A stretch of DNA of 64,000 nucleotides from Nymphaea colorata (Eukaryota; Streptophyta; Magnoliopsida; Nymphaeales; Nymphaeaceae), in contig NC_045148.1 of NCBI RefSeq assembly GCF_008831285.2, positions 7,631,001 to 7,695,000 on the forward strand. The letters run 5' to 3'. Each line of letters begins with the position of its first letter. Positions within the stretch are counted from its first letter, which is position 1. The notes beneath the pieces were generated by a model, which did no database searches, was not told where the DNA came from, and saw nothing but the letters and a program-made list of their open reading frames with translations. This document shows, piece after piece, positions 37,601 through 51,769 of this stretch. The position numbers and the translations under genes are program-made.

Positions 37601-37810
37601 ATAGGCGGAGATATCAGGAACTCGCCTTTCTGATATGATCAGAATTCCTGCCGGCGCGATTTCCTCTCTCGTCCATGGTCGGATCTTTTCCAAAATTGGT
37701 CGGGATGCACCTTAGGATGTTGGGAAGAGAACTATGGAGGCCGATTGCATCGATTCAACACTGATTGGCCGCATTGGCGAAATGATCAGGCATAAGTGGG
37801 CGGCAAAACA
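34661..37810 (-). mobile_element. LTR-like repeat, right arm of inverted pair
   Basis: Reverse complement of the left arm. It reads 'tgttttgccgcccac' from 37,810 leftward and ends in 'cca' at 34,661-34,663, just before the primer-binding site. Without the 1,059-bp hAT-like insertion and its duplicated octamer the arm is about 2,083 bp, close to the left arm's 2,131. With the left arm it forms a hairpin-capable structure with a loop of about 650 bp (about 150 bp without the MITE). Confidence 0.7.
36546..37604. mobile_element. Nested hAT-like element, 1,059 bp
   Basis: Sits in the right LTR arm and is absent from the left arm, which keeps the continuous site. Terminal inverted repeats: 'ctatgtcacagtggtacg' on the left and 'ctatgtcacaatggtacg' from the reverse-complemented right end. 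Flanking octamers gcagagat and gcggagat differ at one base. Both ends carry clusters of 'gtacccgtacc'-type motifs. A 'tttaaatag' TATA-like site lies near 36,733 and no transposase frame is present, suggesting a deletion derivative. Confidence 0.85.
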
Positions 37811-38019
37811 GGGAATGAAAAAATTAAGTAGAAGGCAAGGATGAACTTGTCAATGACACCAACATATGGACGGATTAACTAAGTACTTATACGCCAGGCA
37901 TGATTTCAAAAAAAAAAAAAACATAGCTTAATTTTATAAATGACCTACCATGGGATGAAAAAACTTGTTCTCTCAAACACACAATGAAAATAATAAGAAT
38001 TTATTATACGACTACTAAT
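37811..38019. other. Short spacer
   Basis: AT-rich sequence between the inverted LTR pair and the next MITE. Nothing recognisable. Confidence 0.4.
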
Positions 38020-38184
38020 CAGGGGCAGAGACAGGTTTCGACAATTGCCCAAATAGGCCCACAAAAAGTGTTCAGTTTTATATTGAAACTTCATAGTTTA
38101 TTTCATTTACATACATGTGCCCCTTGAAAATTTAAGAATATATAACTAGAGTCCTGTAGCGAGAACTTTCTGGCTCCGCTCTTG
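38020..38184. mobile_element. hAT-like MITE, 165 bp
   Basis: Starts 'caggggcagagacag' and its reverse complement starts 'caagagcggagccag'. Flanking octamers ctactaat (38,012-38,019) and ctattaat (38,185-38,192) differ at one base. Same general family as 11,006-11,203. Confidence 0.7.
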
Positions 38185-38571
38185 CTATTAATGCAACAAA
38201 ACAAATATTTTCTGAAATAGGTAAACTTATTTGAAAGTTTTCAAATGTAAAGACTTTCTGACTACTCTCCAATATCTAATTACTTGTGGGCAAATGTGTA
38301 ATCTCATTATTTCTCTTTGTGGGAAAATAAGCAAACCTATAAGGTTGCTTGCTCTTTATGTAGTGAAATAGTCTCCCATGTGCACCTTCCTTTCTTGCAG
38401 CTGAATGGGAATAACTGGGTCGGGAAAGCGGGCTCAACGAACTAAACTGTATTTGATCTACCATTTGCAGTTTAGAAGAATAGTACTTATAAAAAGCGAA
38501 TTGACAACCGGACTTTCATCGGCCTGAGTATTTTATTCTAACAGTTTTGTATCTGGAACACCTAAAACCAA

Positions 38572-39045
38572 TGTTGTAAAAGGCGATAAATCGAGGCGAG
38601 GCGTTAATCGAAGGGTGAACTTCACAAACAAATTTGTGAATTATATAATATTTATAAAAACAACAACAAAACTGAAAAAAAAAATGACTGCAATCCTAAG
38701 CATATCAATAAAAAACAATACACAACATATGCAAACCACAAAAGGATTTGTAAATCCAAATAAATATAATGTCATAACATAATGTATTAACACCAATAGA
38801 AAATTTTGAATTATTAATAAGTAACAACATATTACAAATTTCATGCAAAACAACTAATAAAGAAACACATAAAAATATAAAAGGATTGTCTACCACAATT
38901 CATTTTCTAGACCATTGTGGCGCACGCTTCAGGGATGTGTGCGCCTCACACCATTGCCTCAAGGCGTTTTTTTAAAAAAAACGCCTTGAGGCACTTTTCG
39001 TTTTGTAAGAAGCGTACAATTGCCTAAAACACTTCAAAAACAGTG
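38572..39045. mobile_element. Possible MITE of the 'gttgtaaaaggcg' type with internal hairpin
   Basis: Begins 'caatgttgtaaaaggcg' and ends '...cacttcaaaaacagtgg', whose complement (ccactgttttt) weakly mirrors the start. The interior has repeated 'aggcg' words and a perfect 18-bp-arm palindrome at 38,956-38,992. No convincing target duplication, so boundaries are tentative. Confidence 0.45.
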
Positions 39046-39788
39046 GTCGAGGGAAAAAAAAAAAAACTTCAAAGCATTTTCTGACTTCAATAATTGATAC
39101 ATATAATTCTATTGAATTAAAGTTAAAAATAATGACAAATTAAGGTTCAAAAAATTGACACTTTTCACTTAAAATTTAAACTCAACTGGGTCCGATCCAA
39201 ATCCAATCCAATCCAAAAAAGGTAACAAAATGGCCTGCTGAACCTATATGACATAGCAGCCTTTCCATGATTGACAGAGAACTTAGTGACCTCCAGCACT
39301 ACCTGCAATGATATGCATGGATGACATTGTTCCTCCAATCAAATAAATTATTGAGATTGGAAATCTCTCTATGAACAATTTTCAGAAAAAAAAGAAAGAA
39401 AAAGATTTCCCTTTAAGATGCCTTTTTTGGAAAATCAGTATCATAGTCTATCATATATAATATAACAGCACCCAAATATATGCATCCTAAATTATATATG
39501 GTGAACGTAATATACCTATATACTGCATATAAGTGCTTGAAATAGGCAACATCAGCATATAGTACATGCTATATTAAGAAGCCAACCAGAGAATCCCTTG
39601 TAAATCAAGCTTCACTCAACTAATTATTCCTCTTTCGTTCAATTAAATATGCAAATGAATCTAGCTTTATTCTCTAACCCAAGTTTAACGATCAGGAACA
39701 AGCAAATTTCCCGATTGGGCCGAGCAAAAAACCAAGAGCTGCTCAGCTCATTTATCAGTCTTAGTAGTACGCACACTCAAGGGCGGAG

Positions 39789-40101
39789 TAAGAGTTAGCA
39801 TTGGGCTGGGCTGCCGTCAGGTACCCGATACTCGGCCCGATTCGGGCCCGAGAAAAAGAGACTCGGGCCGACTTGATAATTTATCGGAATGGCCCCAGAA
39901 GCCCGATTCGGACCCGATAAATTGGTTTTTATTTTTTTATATATAATTATAATATTTTATTATAATTAATTATATATATATATATTATTTTATTTAATAA
40001 AAATATATTTTAGATTTAATCGGGCTCGGGTTTCCTGAGTTGATTCGGGCCTGGGTCCGATCTTTGAATGTTGAGCCAGACCAGGCCGATGCCCAGGTCT
40101 A
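39789..40101. mobile_element. hAT-like GC-ended MITE, 313 bp
   Basis: Flanking octamers gggcggag (39,781-39,788) and aggcggag (40,102-40,109) differ at one base. The right end, reverse complemented, reads 'tagacctgggcatcgg', matching the family at 16,961; the left end is 'taagagttagcattggg'. The core is A/T-rich with 'cgggcccga' motifs on each side. Confidence 0.7.
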
Positions 40102-40109
40102 AGGCGGAG

Positions 40110-42690
<2,581 letters not shown>

Positions 42691-42697
42691 TATAAAG
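42691..42697 (+). promoter_or_regulatory. Candidate TATA box of bromodomain gene
   Basis: 'tataaag' in a purine-rich context about 364 bp upstream of the start codon, followed by a CT-rich leader ('ccctccctccctcc' at about 42,750). Position and motif fit a plant core promoter; this is inference. Confidence 0.45.
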
Positions 42698-43054
42698 GAG
42701 GAAAGAGAAGGTGGTAGAAAACTTAGAAAGAAAACCTAAAAATCCTCTCCCTCCCTCCCTCCCCTTCCCTCCTCCCTTCCCTTTCCCTCCCTCGGCCTTC
42801 TCCCCTCCAATCTTTCCAACAACCCGAAAACACGTCACCCCTCAACCTCCCTTCCCATACGAACAAAAGAATACCGTGAAACCGCCGACGAGTAGCCGGA
42901 AAACCGTCCGTTCTCCCGTCCGGGTTGCCAGCCAAGGCCGCGGTTCCTCTCGCGAGTTCGTTCCGGATCTTCCTGTGCGCGGCTTCCCGGCGTTCAACCA
43001 CCGCTGGCGGTGATGAAATATGCGCGGCCGCGAGGCTGACGCGGGCTGGAGGAG

Positions 43055-46000
43055 ATGGAGGCCGCGGAGTCGGTGATATGGGGGACGTGGGAGGCGCTCG
43101 TCCTCGGCGGGGCGGTTCTCCGCCACGGGACTGCCGCTTGGGACGCCGTCGCCGCCGAGGTCCGCTCCCGAACCCTCTTCCCGCACCTCTTCACCCCCGA
43201 GGTAATTTTCCCCGTTTTTTCGTATTTTCGATAATAAAAAATTCAGGTTCTTCTTTTTTTTTCTCTCTCTCTGTGAATTACCGGAGTCGTTGATGTGTGG
43301 TGGTCGCATGAAAATTTTTTTAAGATGACCATTTTGCTCCTGTCTGGGACATGGTCGTCTTTTCTGAAAAGTCCAAAAGTTGACGGGTTTCCACTTACCC
43401 GATCTCCCTGCCTTCGGTCGACGGTCGTTTCTCTCAAGGGAAGGGGAAGATCCCTGGGACGAGCGTTTCCTTCCCATAAATTAAGCCCCCTCTCCAATCG
43501 CTGCCACGTGTAGGAACGAAATCTCCTGGCTACGAAGTGTACAGCTGGCGGCATCTGGGAGCGTGTCGCTTGACTTTAAGACATTTTCGCGATTTTCGTC
43601 GTTTCCTCAGGTTCCAAGGGCAGACTTGCTAAATGCTAAGCCCTTCTTCTTATTGGCTTTCCTGAAAAATAATGGCAGAAAGTGGGCAGCTTCCGCCCGG
43701 TCAATGGACGATAATATCCTCGACCATTAGATGGTGGTGGCATCATTCTGTGCCTTTTTTCCTTCCCCTGTCGAGGGTTATTTTAGATAAAGTGAAGGGC
43801 ATATATAGTAATAATAGGTCATGCGTGTGACCAGATATGGAAAATTTGTCGGCTGACGCGGCCGCTGCCGTAACCTTTTGGCTTAGGCCACCTGTTTTCC
43901 ACGTCGTTCTTTTTTCTTTTCTTCAATTTTTATAAAAATATAAATTAATATTATTTTTGTTTAGTATATATATATATATATATATACGACACATGGAGCT
44001 CAGAATCTAGATGGTCGGAAGACTTTACTCATTATTTTATATTTATATATATATATATGAGTTGAATTTTTAAATGCGTCTATATTCTTTAATGCATGTT
44101 TTAAATGGTTCGGATTCTTAGCCAAAAAGAAATGGTGGGTCGGGTGCGTATTTATCTTCTTTATGTGGTGGATAAGGAAAATGAAATCCTACGACCAGCA
44201 CCTAAAGTTGCCAAATTTTCTCGAGGTGGTTCGCTATATATAGGGGAAGGAAATATAATAAGTGCAATAATGTCGAAAAAGTGAACATGCTTAATAAATG
44301 CGATATTGATGCCTCCTAAAGGTTATGGAGGGTAGGAATTAGATCCTTTGATGTTTTGCGAGCGGCCGTGAATTTGAATTGTCAAAAGTTCATGTGTATT
44401 TTCGTAAAGTTGTTTTTTAAGTGGACTTGGATCTTTTGGTAATTCTTTTTCTTGGTGGTCGTTTTCACAGGTGTGCAAGGCCAAGTACGAAGACTTGCAA
44501 GGGCGGTATGGCGGGTGCGAGTAAGGACGAGTAAAATAATGCCTTTTTTTTATTTGCGCACCATACGTTTTTTTTTTTTTCACGGAATTCAAAAAATACC
44601 CTTCCCCGCCGCGTCGGATGGTGTAGGAATTAGGATTTAGGAGCCAGTCGTTCCCTTTTTATTCGCCTTTTCGTCGGTAAATTACACGCTGCCAATTGCG
44701 GTGGCTTGTCGTTATATTTGATAGCTTTATGTCCATTTTGTTGTGGGGGCACGGCAAGCTTCTCATCGCCTGGCCCGCGCACAACTGCCGTGGCAACCGG
44801 GCGGCCCGGCCCGGCCCGATAGCCTGGGTTCCGGTCCGGTTTAGTAATAAAAAATATTTTTTAATTATAAAATATTTTTTAGTAATATAAAATATATTTT
44901 TATTAATAAAATATATATTGTTAAATTGTAAAAAAATTAGAAATTTATTTTTTAATTATAAACAAGCCGAATCTAGTCGGGTCGGGTCGCACATCAGGGC
45001 TGGGCCGACTCAGGCTGCAGATCAGGCCCGAGCTTGGCGGCCCGCCAGGCCGTTTTCTTGGCCCGGACCCTATCGTACCGGATGGGTACTCGACCCGTTG
45101 CCCAGGTCAGCTTGAATGGTCTTAATGATTATACAAATTTGGTCCAGTCTTTTCGTTTAAGTGGTGAAGTTCGTTCCAACGATGTCATAGGGCGGGACGG
45201 ATAAACGGGTATTTTGTTAGGTGTTGATGTAGCTGGACTTAGCTTTGAATTAACAATGTCCGATATGTGGTGTAATATCTAACAGTTGGATTTGGATATC
45301 TATCAGATTTGGTGTTGAATTCAGGTTCAATACGGGGCACGTTACCCGTTCAGAATCCAAACCCATCTACCCGACCTCACTAAATGTCACAAGCCGGCCA
45401 AGGGCCTGGCATTGGCATTCCTGTCGGACTACATTAAGTGTGGGGGGTTCGGTGCGTTTCGAGCTGGTTTTGGGTCCACTCGTTCCTTATGTAGTCGGTT
45501 TCGGTTGCCAAAATATGGACCGGAAAAGCATCGGAATTTGCTTTCGAGTCTGAGATTTAATCCGAAGTTCGATATGGTGATCGACTAGGAGTCCCAATCC
45601 GAATGAGCGCGATGGCGTCCTGTTTTCAAAGTTCGAAATCCAAATCTGGTTTGGGCTGTGACTATAAGATTTATATGGTATGTTTGGGTTGGACACAAAT
45701 AAATTCGAACCGGTGATTCTCGTGAGGCAAAGTTACTTTCTGTAGTATAGATGTCTGTCATGTTCTTCGCTTTCTAGCTTGGGAATCTCGTGGAATATAG
45801 AAACGAAACATTTATAAGGTGAAAGTATCAGGATGGTCTTTGAAAATTGAACTGCAATTTGCCAATTTCGTCTTCTTATGCTAAAGCGTTGTCACTGTGG
45901 ATTTTAGTAGCTTGAAATTTCTGAAGGCTAGAGCCATTGTCTATATTTATTTGAAAAAAAAAATCCTTTTCATTTGCAGTGAATGGTTTGAAGAGCTAAG

Positions 46001-47671
46001 GAAGCTCCGAGTGGCAGAGCTACGGAGGGAGTTAGACAAATCTGAGGACTCTATTGGGTCAGTTTTCTATTTCCCCGCACGGGAGACACGCCAGCACCAA
46101 TCCGATGAATGTGAATGCGAAACTAACTCGATATGTGTTGCAGATCTCTGCAGTCGAAGCTTGATGGTCTCAAGGCCTCAAAAGGAGACAGTGACTTCGA
46201 TTGCGATTCTAGCCGGAGGGAATTGTCGTCACGAGCGGAGAATGTCGATGGTGGGGATTCTACTGGGAAGGAGAAATCAAAAGATGGTTCTTCAGCCGGT
46301 AGCTTCACGCAGGGCGTGGATGAGGTTAGGAGGGACTGGTCGCAAGAGTGCCAGGTTCCTGCTGCAAGAGCTGGAGAAGCCGAGGGAGTTGGGGTCGCTG
46401 TGAAGTTGGAGGAGCTTTCGGAGGGTTTGGAGAAGTCGGAATTCAAGACTCTGAAGAAGAGAAGAGGGAGGAGGGGTAGGAAAGTTGGTGGGGGGACAAG
46501 GGATGGTGGTGGTGGTACAGGGGAAAGTGACGTGTTGAGCTCCGCCAATACTCTTGTTGTCAAAGAGACTGATGAAACGATCGGAAATCATGCGAAGATC
46601 GTCAAAGTTTCTGGTGGTGATTGCAGAGGCAAGGAAAGCGTGGGGTCTAACTTGGACTGGGTGCCGCAGTTTCTTGATTGCATCATGGAACATAAGGATG
46701 GAGCTGCCTTCCGTCGCCGGCTCGAGAGTCAGGTAAGAGACAGAAAAATCATGTTCATGCTTCTTTTTAGAACTTATAGTAAATTTGCGTATCTTTTACT
46801 CAAGTCATGCAATGTGGGGTTAAATGGAAGGAAATAATCTGTTCTGCCAATTTGTTTGTTTCGTAATGAAGCCATGAGATTCCGTAAATAGCTTTGAATT
46901 CAAAATGTTCTTCAATATGACTGCCGAAATGCGCTTCCTTTGAGCTACTGGCTGTGTCTTAAAGTAATGTCCGAAACGTGTGGCCTAAATAATGTCAACA
47001 CTGCATAGTTGCATGATGTTTCAGTTCTTTTTTAAATTTTACTTGAATAAACGACAGCGCTTTTAGTTAAGTAGGGGTTGTTCATAGACTGGACTGGTGC
47101 CAGTTCTATCTAGAGAGGCTGCTCTTAGGTTCTATAATCTCCTGTCATTGGTTAAAATACTTTTCTTTTGGATGTCCAGAAGAGAGCTAGATACAAAAAA
47201 TTGATCCGGAGGCATGTGGACCTGGAGATGATAAAGAGAAATGTTGACAAAAACTTCTACACCACAAGTTCGGAGATGCTGAGAGATCTACTGCTGTTAC
47301 TGAACAATGCTCTGGCTTACTACCCAAAAAATTCACCTGAATACAGTTCAGCCATTACTTTCCGGCAATTTGTGAGGAAGAAGTCGCGGGAGTTCATGGA
47401 TAAGGAACAAGGTAGCAGTAAGAAGTGCGTTCTTCTTGCAAGCCGAGCTCCAAATCCGGTAAAGCCTCGAAGCGTTCGGCCAACCAAGCACCACGGTGTT
47501 GGAAAAGATGCTACCGAGAACAAGGTTCCAATCACTAGCAACGGCAATGGTGAAGACGGAATCAGGTCGTCCCTGCCCGTGAAGAGACGTGCAGGGCAAG
47601 CCGCAAAGAGTGTAGAGGAAAGAAGAGCAAAACGGGTAAAGGGCGCTTCAGGCAAGGACAGAAAAAGGTGA
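43055..47671 (+). CDS. SANT/Myb-like plus bromodomain nuclear protein, 5 exons
   Basis: Exons 43055-43201, 44471-44520, 45980-46057, 46144-46732 and 47180-47671 join in phase to give 451 aa. The N-terminus (MEAAESVIWGTWEALVLGGA to about residue 65) is SANT/Myb-like, with WGTWEALVLGG and VCKAKYEDLQGRYGG. A charged coiled stretch (about 67-105, WFEELRKLRVAEL) follows, then an acidic/Gly-rich linker with a KKRRGRRGRK basic patch. A C-terminal bromodomain spans about 255-370 (WVPQFLDCIMEHK, ARYKKLIRRHVDLEMIKRNV, NNALAYYPKNSPEY, FVRKKSREF). The tail is Lys/Arg-rich and probably a nuclear signal. This order matches the plant 'DNA-binding bromodomain' group (e.g. Arabidopsis At2g42150 and At3g57980), thought to act on chromatin. 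Tyr336 occupies the place of the usual acetyl-lysine-binding Asn. Intron 2 carries a GC-type MITE. Confidence 0.88.
44755..45105. mobile_element. GC-ended MITE in intron 2 of bromodomain gene
   Basis: Has 'gggcggcccggcccggccc' on the left and 'gacccgttgcccaggtc' on the right around an A/T-rich core, as in the family at 16,961 and 34,078. The left terminus is degraded and I found no clear octamer duplication, so edges are approximate. Confidence 0.55.
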
Positions 47672-49151
47672 AAACGACGGCCGGAGATGTTTTTTACTTC
47701 TTGGACTCTCTGGTTACTGTTGTAAAATTTTGTTTATGTATATCCTCATCTTTTTTCTTTTTCCTTTTTGTCCAAATCTCTTTGTTCTTTTGCTTCTCCT
47801 CCTTAACTTGGTTGCTTTATCGGGATAAGAGGAGGAGGGGAGAAGAACTAACGGTTGCTTTTCTATGTTCTCGGCAAAAGTTTTAGTAAGGCAGGCATTG
47901 GGCCAGGTCCAGCCGGAAACTTGCCACAAATATTTGGGCTTGGTTCAATATAACAAGCTGTGCCTGGGCCAAGCGCATGGGTCCGACGGAGCGACGGGGC
48001 CTGATAAGAACCTAAGTGAGAGCTAAATAAAATATTTTAACCCCACATGTGTAGCTCAACCTTTTTTTTGTAGATTGTTTCTTAGGAGGTCGTTTGATAA
48101 GACAGACAAGCCATCTTGTCTACCATGCCTGTCTTGTCTTGTTCAATCGATGTTTTCTGTCTACTATCTACTTGATAGTTTTAAGAACAAAACATCACAT
48201 TCATTCTGGTATTGTTTTCTTTGCTACCTATCCTCTGTTTGATAGGAAGAGAACATCACATTCATTCTAATATTATTTTCTTTGCTATCTATCCGTCGTT
48301 TGATTTTTGTTGTGTTCATTCTATATGTTTGATCCAGTGTTTGTGTCTTGTCCCGTTCACATGGTTTTGCTTGTTATGTCTATTGTTTCTAGAGACATCA
48401 TATAAAGCTCATGCCATAAAAATCATTATCATGTCCATATTCAATAGAATAAAAACATGTTATATCAGTGTTATTGCAAAAATCATAACAAAAACATGTT
48501 AAATCAGAATCAACACATTCAATGATAAGATCATGTTAAAAATCAACATATTGAGATTGATTCATAACATAAAAACATCATCAATGTTAGATGTTCGAAA
48601 GGTTCAAATAGTTAACATTATCAAATAAAACTATAGAACGACAATCGACAAACTGTTGTGGGTCATAGGTTCGCATGCATCAACACAAAAATGAACACAA
48701 AGATTCATAAACCTAAAACAATGAGACTGGACCCACTACAAACACGGGTAACCATGATAACTCATCATTAATAATTCTGGCCCATAATTAAGCGAGTTAA
48801 GCAAATATTCATCTTATATTTTGAGCAAGAACTATTCTGTACTCGAGTTAATCGAGTCGAGCTTGGACTCGGCTCGTGTGCAGCCCTAGGCCCATTACAA
48901 CCACTAAGATGTAGATGATGTTCTCCCAACGTACTGTATATGTCTAGTCCTTTCCCTATAAACCATGTAATACTTGGGACAGACATCATGGTCTAGCTCG
49001 TACATGCTACGAAAACTGAAAAGACAAACAAACAATTACATTACCTACATGAAGAATGAAAATAGTTTAGTATAGCTAAAACAATGATATTTAACATAAT
49101 GAATGTACAAGAATATGCAAGAAAGATAGGAAGAGACAACATTCACCTCGG

Positions 49152-49211
<60 letters not shown>

Positions 49212-49865
49212 GAACCACCTTCATTACACAAATTAAGATTGTATCACAAATAACGTTTTGGAGTTTTAAACGACGATGTTTTTCTCGGTTATAATACAGC
49301 GAACCTGAAAAATATGGGGAAAATATAGTAAATTTTAAAAAATTAAAAATAGAGAAAAAGTAAAATATGTGAGAAACTAATAACACAAACATCAAAAGAT
49401 AAACATCAAAAGATAAAGTAGATTCGCAACAAATAAAAAATAAAGAAAAAACTGAAAAAATAAAAAAAATGCATTAAAAACATTTTTTTTGTTTTAAACT
49501 TTTTTTTGTTTAAGAAAATGTATTTTTTTAGTTTTAATCGGCTAGTTAATTTTTTGTGGTGTGTTTTTTGCGTATTCCTTGACTATGGTAGAAACTCATT
49601 CCTGTACCACACATTTTGAGGAGAAGCAACAGTTGAAAGGATTATCCAAAAGGTGTGTAGAGACTTACCCGGCTGGATAACAAAACAGACAAACATGTAG
49701 TCCAGCCAACAATTTTTTATGAGAATCAGGTCGGCCCGATGCCTAGCCCTAATTTTTGGTGTCCAACTTTTAAGTGATTTACTCGTGCACGTACATTTTT
49801 ATTATGCAACCTTGTTGCTACTTCAAAACCTCTGAGAAGTATGATCTCATCGTTTACAGTCCATG
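47672..49865. other. 3' region of bromodomain gene and spacer
   Basis: The first stretch is probably the 3' untranslated region. Beyond it lie a decayed GC-type MITE piece (about 47,886-48,000), a fragment of the 'gagtcgagctt' MITE (about 48,840-48,895), a (TA)n microsatellite at 49,155-49,208 and an A/T-rich dispersed repeat (about 49,250-49,520). No gene. Confidence 0.45.
49155..49208. repeat. (TA)n microsatellite
   Basis: Uninterrupted TA dinucleotide run of roughly 54 bp. Confidence 0.95.
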
Positions 49866-50085
49866 AAAGTTGCACTAGGTGAATCAAACCGACGACATGA
49901 CCAACTATGCTACGTCTCTTGGAGCTGAGAAAGTTGCACCCAGGTGAATCAAACCGACGACATGACCAACTATGCTACGTCTATTGGAGCTGAGAAAGTT
50001 GCACCCAGGTGAATCAAACCGACGACGACATGACCACCTGCTCTACCAATTATGCAATTATGTTATGTCCCTTGAAGCTGAGACC
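49866..50085 (-). repeat. Tandem ~65-bp repeats of a tRNA/SINE-like head
   Basis: 'aaagttgcac' restarts at 49,866, 49,930 and 49,995. On the minus strand each unit has a box A-like 'gacgtagcatagttggtca' followed by a box B-like 'ggtttgattcacctggg', the same arrangement as the SINE at 2,792. A last partial unit ends near 50,085. It looks like a tandemly amplified SINE head. Confidence 0.65.
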
Positions 50086-51650
50086 AAGAGGATTTCAATT
50101 TTGAATTTGCAATCCCAACATCTTAAAAGTGAGAAAATTTTCTTTTAATGGGCTCTTTTTTATGGCATGGGCCTCGTGTTTCTGATTTTTCCTAATAACT
50201 GTGCTTTCAATAGAAGTTTCTTTCGGGATCAGGTCACCAATGTGTGTTTCAATGTCTCTTGTGGTTGAACGCGAAGAAGAAGGCGAGATGGGTAGCAGCT
50301 TAAATTCCTTTCACTTTTCCCATTACAGCTCCAACTCCATCTAAAATAAAATCTTGACAATTTTTAACGATCTCAAAAATTGAGTTAAATTAAAATAAAT
50401 CAGAATTTAATAAAAAAATACAAAATTAAGCAGATAAATGATAAAATAAGGATATATATAAAAAATAATTTAACTTAACTTTTAAACCGTAAACCAAAAA
50501 TATCACAAAAAATGTTAAAAAGTGATAGAAATAAAAAAAAAAACATCAGATTCCTTGTGCCTTTTTTTTCCCTAAAACATGCGTCTTTTTGCAGGTTTAT
50601 TTGTTCCAATCATTTTTAACATAAACATCAGGTTTGTTTAGAAAGACACTATACTTGGATTTTAAGAAAATAAAAAAAAATTATTTATAAGTTTTAAAAT
50701 TTCTAGTTTAACCTATACAAAAAATTCTAAAAATTATATTTAGTCACTTGTTAAAATTTTAAAACTATAGTTAAGCCCCTGCAACAAAAAGTTTTCTAGC
50801 TCTGCTCCTGCTTGTAACAGTGATACATGTATATATAGACAGGAATCTAGAGAGAGAGTTGAAGCCACTTTATTATACACAACTCAAGATCCGGGTCGCG
50901 ATTATACTTATACTTTCTTTTCGTTTTCTCCGTGGGGATTTCAGATCAGGATCTGATTATTTCATTTGATGGGCTCTTAAACTGATGTCTGATCCTTACT
51001 CCCATCTTCATGTCCAAAACATTAAGACCTAACCAAGCCTTCTTTAAACCAAATGAATCCTATATATCCAATTGCCGAAATAATTTCGATTGATTACGTT
51101 TAGCCCGAACTAATGACTTCAGATCTGATTGCTAATTGGATCTAGCTTCGTAACCGAAGCCAAATCCGAATGCAATTATCTGATTACTAATTAGTTGGGT
51201 CTCAACTTTGGTTTAAAAGTAGGATCTGATTAGATTAAACTGAATTTGGTGATGGATGGATCCGATCCAAATCCAAACTGTTCGCATGCCCACTTTAATT
51301 AAAATTAGGACTTATAAATATGTCTAAAATCAAATTGGCATTTGAATGTCCCTAAAACACTTATATTCCCATGTGCCGGATCGTGTTTGTCAAGATCATG
51401 TCCTATGACTTTGCGTCTGTTCTCGGAAGGAAACAACTGTGCCGGATCTGATCTGATCTGATTTTAAGGCTTTGTTGTTTTCCGTTTGTATTGAATCTAA
51501 CTCTTAGTTGTCCTCTCAGCTGTTCTAAATTTGCTTAAGAACATAAAGTTTTTTGCAAGGTTATTTTTATGTTACTATTTTTTAGTAATTTTTTTCATTT
51601 ACATATTAGTGTCCCCTAAAATTTAAAATTATGGGCTTCAATTTTTTCAC

Positions 51651-51683
<33 letters not shown>

Positions 51684-51769
51684 AGAGCTCCATCACATAT
51701 GAATATTTGTAAATGAGTATCCCCTCAAAGGACAAAATCACGTTCTTAAACATCCACTCTCGCTCATTG
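50086..51769. other. Intergenic, repeat fragments
   Basis: AT-rich, including a right-hand fragment of the 'gctctgctcctg' MITE family (about 50,650-50,820) and a TA-rich microsatellite near 51,650-51,683. No supported gene. Confidence 0.45.

Noticed and set aside
46123-46693. Minus-strand frames of 133-146 codons over the bromodomain gene
   Set aside because: Antisense shadows of exon 4, which has an open sense frame continuous with the neighbouring exons.
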